From the NCBI GenBank assembly GCA_025656435.1, contig JAHXHT010000172.1, forward strand, positions 1-5,002: a DNA stretch of 5,002 nt. Reading direction: 5' to 3'. Shown in pieces: positions 1 through 5,002 of the stretch. This DNA is from Candidatus Thiodiazotropha sp. (ex Gloverina cf. vestifex) (lineage in GTDB: Bacteria > Pseudomonadota > Gammaproteobacteria > Chromatiales > Chromatiaceae). Below the pieces are notes generated by a model that ran no database searches, was not told where the DNA came from, and saw only the letters and a list, made by a program, of their open reading frames with translations. Position 1 is the stretch's first letter, and each line of letters opens with the position of its first letter. Made by a program: the position numbers and the translations under genes.

Positions 1-283
1 GGACGGTCGGGGCATAACGGCTGTCGCGTTGGCGAGTCGATTTTGGGGACTCGGATGTCCCAAAATCTTTCACGAGATAGCGACACGCTTGCACAGACAA
101 TTAACACCATCGAATAAGTTTCAATCTATCATTCCCGCTCAAGATTTAATAAAAAAGCTCGATAAAGGATCAGAATCCGGATGGATGATGTGCTATGCGA
201 CCTCCCGCATCACTACAAAAGTTACCCTAATAGTAGTAGTGTTAAAGACTCTCACACTCTGCCGTACGCTTCCAGATCACAAT
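1..283. other. Leader/intergenic region upstream of the receptor gene
   Basis: No convincing gene is seen here. The receptor reading frame stays open back to a TTG at 29, but those 85 extra codons do not resemble a receptor N-terminus and would bury the signal peptide. The stretch 68-283 looks more AT-rich than the receptor gene, which suits a regulatory region. I found no good sigma-70 promoter. TTAACA at 101-106 resembles a -35 box, but the best -10-like match, TATCAT at 127-132, is 20 nt away, which is too far. No clear Fur box, cobalamin riboswitch or other known leader motif was recognised. A short TAG/GTA triplet run lies at 231-241. Confidence 0.5.
39..67 (+). terminator. Possible hairpin terminator of an upstream gene, or leader hairpin
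   Basis: Bases 39-50 pair with 57-67 (eleven base pairs with one bulged G at 48) around a six-base loop at 51-56. Only three T residues follow (68-70), so it is a weak intrinsic terminator at best. A second perfect 6-bp stem, 33-38 with 48-53, uses some of the same bases and cannot form at the same time. The gene to the left is outside the window, so whether this ends its transcript or belongs to the receptor leader is unknown. Confidence 0.3.
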
Positions 284-2458
284 ATGAATATAAAGCACCA
301 TGTATTGCTTATCTTATCCCTGACCTCGACCTGTTCTTTACCAACCATTGCCAACGAATCACTAATTACAGACCAGCAGATGAGAGAGGCTGAACGCCTG
401 TTCAGCGGCCCCAGCGAAGAGGACTACTACCGGACTGACGCCGTCTTGGTCAGTGCCACTGGCAGTGCCAAGCCTGTATTTCTCGCACCCTCGGTGGCCA
501 GCGTTATTACCAAGGAAGAGATTGAGGCCATCGGGGCCACGACGTTGGATGAGGTGCTCGAGACAGTACCGGGACTGCACGTCTACATCTCTACGTTCTC
601 GGTGTTTTCCAAAAAATGGTCTATTCGCGGCATTCATACCGAGAGCAATCCGCAGGTTTTGCTCCTGATCAACGGCCAATCGATCCAGGATCTTCACGTG
701 GGGTTTCGCCCCGCCCTGTTCCAACTCCCGGTCAGCATGATCTCTCGGGTGGAGGTGATCCGCGGCCCCGGCTCTGCGGTGCACGGTGCAGATGCCTTTG
801 CCGGCACCATTAACGTAATCACCAAAGATGGCCAGGAGATCGATGGAGTTCAGACAGGTGTGCATGGCGGCTCGTTTGGCCGCAAGGATGCCTGGGTACA
901 GCATGGCGGAAAGTATGGAGACTGGGATCTGGCCGTGAGTTTCGACCTGATGCAATCGGACGGGGATGACGAGCGACTCATCGGGCAGGACCTGCAGAGC
1001 GCTTTGGATGACAGTTTCGGCACTTCGGCCTCCCTGGCCCCCGGACCACTGGAGAGCCAACACAACATCATCAGCACGCATGTTGCGATGAACCGGCAAC
1101 ACTGGAAGCTCCACTTATGGGGTTGGAGTGAAAGGGATGGCGGTGTCGGCGCCGGTCTGACCGAGGCCTTGAGTACTGACAATCGGCACAGCACCGATAT
1201 CCTGTTGGGTGATATTGATTACAGCAACAACCAGTGGTATCAGAACTGGACGCTTGGATTCCGGCTGGGCTACCTATACACCAAGGAGGAGGACTATCTG
1301 CAGCTGTTTCCCGCCGGTGCGGTGCTGCCCATCGGCAACGACGGCAATCTGAACTTTACCTCCCCCGCAGGCGTCACCCTGTTTACCGATGGTTACATCG
1401 GTGCTCCGGAGCACACATTCAATCGCTACGGCCTTGAGACCTCGGCGCTTTATGACGGCCTGGCGCAACACCACATGCGCTTTGCTCTTGGCTACCAGCA
1501 TGCCGACATCCGTTACAGCGCCAGGCAGAACTGGGGACCAGGCGTCATTGACGGCAGCCAGGCCGTAGTGGATGGTTCTCTGACCGATCTTACCGGCCAA
1601 CCCGGCATCTTCATGCCCGATGTCGACCGTCAGCTCTGGTACCTATCCGCCCAGGACGAGTGGGCCTTCACCCATAACTGGGAGCTGACACTCGGTGCCC
1701 GCTACGACCACTATTCCGACTTCGACGGCACATTCAACTCCAGGGCGGCGCTGGTGTGGCAGACGCGTCACGACCTGTCCACCAAGCTGCTCTACGGACG
1801 CGCTTTTCGGGCACCCAACTTCGTCAATATGCACGCACAAAACAATCCCGTCGGTCTGGGCAACCCCTATCTCGAGCCGGAAGTGATCGATACCCTTGAG
1901 TTGGCTTTCGATTACCGCCCATCGCCGGATCTGCGACTGGCCACCAATCTCTTCACCTATGAAATAGATGGCCTGATCGAGTTCGTACCCAATCCAGGCG
2001 GGGCATCTGCAACCTCGCAAAACAGCCGAGACCAGAGAGGCCATGGTGCTGAACTGGAGATAGATTGGGAAACCACCCGAAACCTCCGTTTACAAGGCAA
2101 TATGGCTTGGCAAGACTCCGAAGACAAAGCGACTGGCGACCCGATACCGGATGCGCCCAGACTACAGGCCTACGCCAATGCACACTGGAAATTCCTACCT
2201 AAGTGGTCAATTGACGGTCAGTGGATATGGATTGGCGACCGTAAACGGGCTGCGGGGGATACGCGTTCGGAAATCGATGACTACAGCACCATCAACCTTA
2301 CCCTGCGCCGCAAGAAACTCTTTGACACTATCGACCTGGCATTGGCCGTACGCAATCTGTTCGATGAGGATGTCCGCGAACCCGGCACGACATCGATACC
2401 CAATGACTATCCCATGGATAGCCGTTCAGTGTGGATGGAAGTACGTACGAAGTTTTGA
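284..2458 (+). CDS. TonB-dependent outer-membrane receptor
   Basis: Predicted outer-membrane active transporter: a 22-strand barrel closed by an N-terminal plug, energised by TonB-ExbB-ExbD, importing a siderophore, heme, cobalamin or similar ligand. Seen in the 724-residue product: a Sec signal peptide at about 1-23 (basic NIKHH, then a leucine-rich core, cleavage likely after PTIA); a TonB-box-like segment DAVLVSA at 52-58; a plug domain at about 65-181 with VEVIRGPGSAVHGADAFAG at 156-174 and INVITK at 176-181; FRAP at 508-511; NPYLEPE at 527-533; a C-terminal RNLFD at 690-694; and a terminal Phe, as expected for BAM-assembled barrels. The ATG at 284 is chosen because it places the signal peptide at the N-terminus. 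No clear Shine-Dalgarno precedes it. The ATG at 182, with AAGGA at 165-169, is an alternative start but adds 34 residues before the signal. The gene is complete. Ligand and gene symbol cannot be assigned. It converges with the signalling operon. Confidence 0.94.
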   Translation: MNIKHHVLLILSLTSTCSLPTIANESLITDQQMREAERLFSGPSEEDYYRTDAVLVSATGSAKPVFLAPSVASVITKEEIEAIGATTLDEVLETVPGLHVYISTFSVFSKKWSIRGIHTESNPQVLLLINGQSIQDLHVGFRPALFQLPVSMISRVEVIRGPGSAVHGADAFAGTINVITKDGQEIDGVQTGVHGGSFGRKDAWVQHGGKYGDWDLAVSFDLMQSDGDDERLIGQDLQSALDDSFGTSASLAPGPLESQHNIISTHVAMNRQHWKLHLWGWSERDGGVGAGLTEALSTDNRHSTDILLGDIDYSNNQWYQNWTLGFRLGYLYTKEEDYLQLFPAGAVLPIGNDGNLNFTSPAGVTLFTDGYIGAPEHTFNRYGLETSALYDGLAQHHMRFALGYQHADIRYSARQNWGPGVIDGSQAVVDGSLTDLTGQPGIFMPDVDRQLWYLSAQDEWAFTHNWELTLGARYDHYSDFDGTFNSRAALVWQTRHDLSTKLLYGRAFRAPNFVNMHAQNNPVGLGNPYLEPEVIDTLELAFDYRPSPDLRLATNLFTYEIDGLIEFVPNPGGASATSQNSRDQRGHGAELEIDWETTRNLRLQGNMAWQDSEDKATGDPIPDAPRLQAYANAHWKFLPKWSIDGQWIWIGDRKRAAGDTRSEIDDYSTINLTLRRKKLFDTIDLALAVRNLFDEDVREPGTTSIPNDYPMDSRSVWMEVRTKF

Positions 2459-2489
2459 ACTGCGAAAGAAGTTCTTTGGCTGACTAGCC
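2459..2489. other. Convergent 3' junction with weak inverted repeats
   Basis: Only 25 bp (2459-2483) separate the stop codons of the receptor gene (+) and the GGDEF-EAL gene (-). Two small inverted repeats are visible: AAAG/CTTT at 2465-2468 and 2474-2477, and GGCT/AGCC at 2478-2481 and 2486-2489. Neither is GC-rich and followed by a T-run on either strand, so no convincing intrinsic terminator is present. Termination may be Rho-dependent, or the transcripts may overlap at their 3' ends. Confidence 0.4.
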
Positions 2490-4175
2490 CTCTAACGGCG
2501 CCGGCCTGGAGATGCCGTAGCCCTGTGCAAAATCGACTCCCATCGCCTGTAGTACCTTATATGTCTCATCGTGCTCAACAAATTCCGCAATGGTCTTTAA
2601 CCCAGCCACATGCCCTATGTTATTGATCGCATCGACAATGGCACGACTCATCTCATCTTCTTCTACTTGCTTTACGAATGATCCATCTACCTTTAGAAAG
2701 TCAACCGGGAGCGATTTGAGGTATGAAAAAGAGCTGAGTCCGGTGCCAAAATCATCAAGGGCAAAGGAGCATCCCATCTCTCTGATCTCCTGGATGAAAC
2801 TGACTGTCGTGTTGAGGTTGTTAATAGCTGCCGTCTCTGTCACTTCAAAACAGATCGACTCCGGCGGCACCTTTAGATGTAACATTCGATCTTGGATATA
2901 ACTAAAAAAGTCTGGATCGCTCAGCGATGTACCGGAAAGATTAATAAAATGGAGACGGCCATCTCGACACAGATCGGTCCTTTCACCCAAATAGGTGAAT
3001 ATGGAATTCACAACCCAACGATCGAGACGCTGCATCAGATCATATCTTTCTGCCGCCGGGATAAATGCCCCTGGCGCAATAATTTCCCCACCAGCCCCCT
3101 GCATGCGCAATAGTATTTCAGCATGCCTCGGCGCATTGTCATCACGCAGTGAGACGATGGGTTGTTGGTAGAGTAGAAACCGCCCTTCATCCAGGGCACT
3201 GTTGATCCGACTGATCCACTGCATCTCGTCACGCCGCAATGCCAATTCGTCATCTTCCGCAGTGTAGACATGAACCCGGTTTCGCCCCCGGCTTTTCGCT
3301 GCGAAACAGGCCATATCGGCATTACTCAAAACCTCGTCACTACTTTTACTATCGGGGGTAATATCAACCAACCCAATACTCACCCCGGTATTGAATGGGC
3401 GCGTTTCCCAAACGAATTTATGACTTTCAACAGACTCACGAAGTTTGTTGGCTAATAGCTCGGCCTGGACAAGAGAGCAATTGTGTAAAATCACCCCAAA
3501 CTCATCCCCACCAAGACGCGCCAACAGGTCGGTCTCTCGGACCTGATGTCTCAATAGTGCTGAGATCTGTCGTAACAGTTCATCCCCGGCCATATGGCCA
3601 CAGGTATCATTGACCACCTTAAATTGGTCCAGGTCGAGATACATGAATGAGTGGATCTCGTTATTACGGCGCGCATTACCAAAGGCATCCGTCAGCGCCT
3701 GTTCCAACTCACGACGATTCTTAAGATTTGTCAGGGAATCATGAAACGCCATATGTTGCAGCTGATCTTCAGCATGACGGCGGGCGGCGCGGGACTTCGC
3801 CTCGTGCAACTCCCGTTCGATAGCGGCACCAAGACGGGTCAGATTATTCTTCATGATGTAGTCGGCAGCACCGTTTTTCATCATTGAAACAGCCAACTCC
3901 TCACCAATGCTGCCTGACACGATGATGACGGGAATATCCGAATTGTTCTTGCGGATCAGTCTCAACGCTTCTTCTGAGTTGAAGGAGGGCATGTTATGGT
4001 CAGTAATAACCAGATCCCAATTCCCATCATTCAGTGCGGCTTGCATGGTTTCGGGACTGTCCACCCGCGCATAGTGTTCAATTTCCCATCTGTCTTTTTT
4101 CAGGTGATGCAACAGCAGAAGGGCATCATCTTCTGAATCTTCGGCCAAAAGCAGACGTAAGCGATTATTGGTCAT
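2484..4175 (-). CDS. REC-GGDEF-EAL response regulator (c-di-GMP cyclase/phosphodiesterase)
   Basis: Cytoplasmic 563-residue regulator predicted to synthesise c-di-GMP from GTP and/or hydrolyse it to pGpG under phosphorelay control. REC, about 5-120: acidic pocket E12/D13, phospho-acceptor D59 in ITDHNMP, S87, K109. A charged helical linker (about 117-142) follows. GGDEF, about 143-305: DSLTNLKNR at 146-154, DLDQFKVVND at 181-190, an intact GGDEF at 222-226, and an RETD inhibitory site at 213-216, correctly five residues upstream. EAL, about 320-560: the signature reads EILLR (353-357); N412, E444, E447, D474, D475, K495, E531, E534 and Q551 fill the expected metal, substrate and catalytic positions. 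Both domains thus look catalytically competent, and net direction cannot be predicted. The start is the ATG 2 nt after the stop of the upstream response regulator, with no Shine-Dalgarno, which suggests translational coupling. No transmembrane segment is seen. Confidence 0.95.
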   Translation of the reverse strand: MTNNRLRLLLAEDSEDDALLLLHHLKKDRWEIEHYARVDSPETMQAALNDGNWDLVITDHNMPSFNSEEALRLIRKNNSDIPVIIVSGSIGEELAVSMMKNGAADYIMKNNLTRLGAAIERELHEAKSRAARRHAEDQLQHMAFHDSLTNLKNRRELEQALTDAFGNARRNNEIHSFMYLDLDQFKVVNDTCGHMAGDELLRQISALLRHQVRETDLLARLGGDEFGVILHNCSLVQAELLANKLRESVESHKFVWETRPFNTGVSIGLVDITPDSKSSDEVLSNADMACFAAKSRGRNRVHVYTAEDDELALRRDEMQWISRINSALDEGRFLLYQQPIVSLRDDNAPRHAEILLRMQGAGGEIIAPGAFIPAAERYDLMQRLDRWVVNSIFTYLGERTDLCRDGRLHFINLSGTSLSDPDFFSYIQDRMLHLKVPPESICFEVTETAAINNLNTTVSFIQEIREMGCSFALDDFGTGLSSFSYLKSLPVDFLKVDGSFVKQVEEDEMSRAIVDAINNIGHVAGLKTIAEFVEHDETYKVLQAMGVDFAQGYGISRPAPLEG

Positions 4176-4177
4176 AT

Positions 4178-4603
4178 CTATTTATTGGATGGCGTTAGAT
4201 TCAATACCAGCCAGTAAATACCCAACTGTTGTACCGCTTCAACAAACTGACTGAAATCGACAGGCTTTCGGATATAGCTATTGGCGCCCAGTTTATAACT
4301 GCTGACTAGATCTTTCTCCTCGTCCGATGAGGTCAGTATCACAACAGGTAACAGTTGGGTTCGTGGGTTATCACGAATCGCCTTCAGCACCTCCAGACCA
4401 CTAACCCTGGGTAGTTGCAGATCCAACAAAATGAGTTCCGGGAGCGTCTCTTCTTCTGTAAGACCCTCAAGGTAATCGAGTGCCTCAGCACCATCACGAG
4501 CCACCCTCACCTCATTGAGAATATTATTCTTCTTCAGCGCGCGCATCGCCAGAAGCTCATCATCAGGATTGTCTTCAACCAACAGGATATGATTTTTTTT
4601 CAT
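4178..4603 (-). CDS. Single-domain response regulator, CheY/Rcp1-like
   Basis: A 141-residue stand-alone receiver domain with no output domain; such proteins pass or buffer phosphoryl groups, or act by protein contact. Visible residues: acidic pocket E10/D11 in LLVEDNPDD, phospho-acceptor D61 in LLDLQLP, T91 in ILTSS, and K113 in the IRKPVDF motif. The phrases GANSYIRKPVDF and the tail LGIYWLVLN are typical of the Rcp1-type regulators that accompany phytochrome-like or PAS/GAF histidine kinases. That is family knowledge; no kinase is in the window. The ATG at 4603 is preferred because the protein then begins MKKNHILLVEDN, as usual in the family. A GTG at 4615 in the same frame would add four residues. 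Neither start has a good Shine-Dalgarno. An eight-A run follows the ATG within four bases. Its TAG stop is 2 nt from the next gene's ATG, so the two are almost certainly one operon. Confidence 0.93.
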   Translation of the reverse strand: MKKNHILLVEDNPDDELLAMRALKKNNILNEVRVARDGAEALDYLEGLTEEETLPELILLDLQLPRVSGLEVLKAIRDNPRTQLLPVVILTSSDEEKDLVSSYKLGANSYIRKPVDFSQFVEAVQQLGIYWLVLNLTPSNK

Positions 4604-4625
4604 ATTCGCGCACACTCATATGATC

Positions 4626-4638
4626 GACCACACTGGTC
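4626..4638. repeat. Small palindrome upstream of the response-regulator gene
   Basis: GACCA and TGGTC (4626-4630 and 4634-4638) form a perfect 5-bp inverted repeat around CAC. It lies 22 bp upstream of the ATG at 4603, inside the probable 5' untranslated region. It could be an operator half-site pair or a small RNA hairpin. Its length makes chance possible. Confidence 0.35.
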
Positions 4639-4704
4639 ATTGCTTGATGCCAGACAACGCATGCAAATACCAACATACCTTGAGTGAAGGTGTTTGCAAT
4701 GACC
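4635..4704. repeat. Nine-base inverted repeat flanking the candidate promoter
   Basis: GGTCATTGC at 4635-4643 is the exact reverse complement of GCAATGACC at 4696-4704. Between them are two further weaker inverted repeats: 4663-4671 with 4689-4697, and ACCTT at 4677-4681 with AAGGT at 4687-4691. The arms bracket the putative -10 element and the right arm overlaps the putative -35. This fits either binding sites for a dimeric regulator or a folded leader. Not matched to any known operator. Confidence 0.35.
4672..4699 (-). promoter_or_regulatory. Candidate sigma-70 promoter of the signalling operon
   Basis: On the minus strand, TTGCAA (4699-4694; 4 of 6 match to TTGACA) is followed after 16 nt by TATGTT (4677-4672; 4 of 6 match to TATAAT). 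Transcription would start near 4665, leaving about 60 nt of leader before the response-regulator ATG at 4603. The match is moderate and was found by eye. Confidence 0.3.
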
Positions 4705-4750
4705 GCAGGCACTTAAATACCTACAATACTAGCCTAACGCTCCACCCGGT

Positions 4751-4960
4751 TCACTTAAACGGCCAACCCAAGTATCTCGAAGAATATGCTGTGCATATGA
4801 GCGCCAAAATATGGGCAAAATCTGTCCTGTCTGTTTGGTCCTGTTTTTGATGCCGCAAGGACAGCTGAACATAGTGCTCAGCGGTATAGTGAATAATCTC
4901 AAGCTCCTTATCGCTAAGGAAGCTCTGAACGAATCCATCGATTGAGGGATAATGGTGCAC
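4751..4960 (-). CDS. Hypothetical 69-residue protein, doubtful
   Basis: A small GTG-initiated open frame in the gap upstream of the signalling operon and on the same strand; I do not recognise it. The product reads like a soluble, mostly helical protein: SIDGFVQSFLSDKELEII, then a helix-prone stretch, a short QDQTDRTD segment, and a C-terminus ending GWPFK. It has no signal peptide, membrane segment or metal motif. In-frame stop codons lie just upstream (TAG at 4966-4964, TGA at 4975-4973), so it is not the tail of a longer gene in this frame. No Shine-Dalgarno is visible. A TATAAT element 15 nt upstream would give an almost leaderless transcript. It ends 147 bp before the response-regulator ATG. 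A second frame, open from a TTG at 5001, overlaps it but is rich in Arg, Trp, Ser and Cys and looks less protein-like. It could equally be non-coding. Confidence 0.3.
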   Translation of the reverse strand: MHHYPSIDGFVQSFLSDKELEIIHYTAEHYVQLSLRHQKQDQTDRTDFAHILALICTAYSSRYLGWPFK

Positions 4961-4974
4961 ATTCTAGGCCAATC

Positions 4975-5001
4975 ATTATATAGACCCCATGAAGCAAACA
5001 A
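4975..5001 (-). promoter_or_regulatory. Candidate promoter with consensus -10 element
   Basis: The minus strand carries a perfect TATAAT at 4980-4975. The best -35 candidate, TTGTTT at 5001-4996, matches only TTG and has a short 15-nt spacer. Transcription would begin near 4967 and run towards the small ORF and the signalling operon. The window ends here, so further upstream elements cannot be judged. Confidence 0.28.
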
Positions 5002-5002
5002 C

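Noticed and set aside
231..241. TAG/GTA triplet run as a microsatellite or phase-variable repeat
   Set aside because: Only about three repeat units, too short to expect slippage, and it lies upstream of the chosen receptor start.
451..476. CAGTGCCACTGGCAGTGCC segment resembling the start of a cobalamin riboswitch box or a repeat
   Set aside because: It encodes the conserved TonB-box region of the receptor, lies inside the gene, and lacks the rest of a riboswitch.
362..1114. 250-codon open frame on the minus strand inside the receptor gene
   Set aside because: It is antisense to a strongly supported receptor coding region, has no recognisable domain, and is explained by GC-rich codon bias in the opposite frame.
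1274..2183. Several minus-strand open frames of 76-133 codons within the receptor gene
   Set aside because: They are shadows of the receptor frame with no family features.
2590..3887. Plus-strand open frames of 60-103 codons opposite the GGDEF-EAL gene
   Set aside because: All lie antisense to well-conserved catalytic domains and have unnatural compositions.
4809..4852. Repeated CCTGT words as a direct repeat
   Set aside because: Short and imperfect; accounted for by the QDQTDRTD segment of the small ORF, or by chance.
4729..5001. 90-codon minus-strand frame open to the right edge
   Set aside because: Its composition (many Arg, Trp, Ser, Cys) looks non-coding and it overlaps the more protein-like 69-residue frame; kept only as a possible frameshift partner.

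Overview
The window looks like ordinary chromosome from a Gram-negative bacterium, most likely a gammaproteobacterium. The grounds are an outer-membrane TonB-dependent receptor with a Sec signal peptide and a C-terminal phenylalanine, and a c-di-GMP signalling protein of a type abundant in free-living and symbiotic Gammaproteobacteria. Species cannot be read from the sequence. There are no tRNA or rRNA genes, insertion sequences or CRISPR arrays, and nothing looks like phage.

Layout. Positions 1-283 hold no convincing gene, only a leader with two competing short hairpins near the left edge. Positions 284-2458 (+) encode a complete 724-residue TonB-dependent receptor. It converges on a minus-strand signalling operon after a gap of only 25 bp. 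The operon, read right to left, has a single-domain CheY/Rcp1-like response regulator (4603-4178), then a REC-GGDEF-EAL protein (4175-2484) whose start codon lies 2 nt after the regulator's stop. Upstream of the operon, 4604-4750 holds a possible promoter and a cluster of short inverted repeats. A doubtful 69-residue ORF (4960-4751, minus strand) lies at the right edge behind a TATAAT element.

How the genes may work together. Both receiver domains keep their phosphorylation residues, so an unseen histidine kinase or kinases probably drive them. The hybrid protein retains an intact GGDEF site, an RxxD inhibitory site and a full set of EAL catalytic residues. It can therefore be predicted to make and/or degrade c-di-GMP under control of its receiver. 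The receptor would import a scarce ligand using TonB-ExbBD energy. A regulatory link between receptor and operon is possible but rests only on adjacency. I see no clearly new biological system. The points most worth a second look are the two-regulator c-di-GMP module without a kinase in view, the short ORF with its promoter-like element, and the inverted-repeat cluster upstream of the operon.
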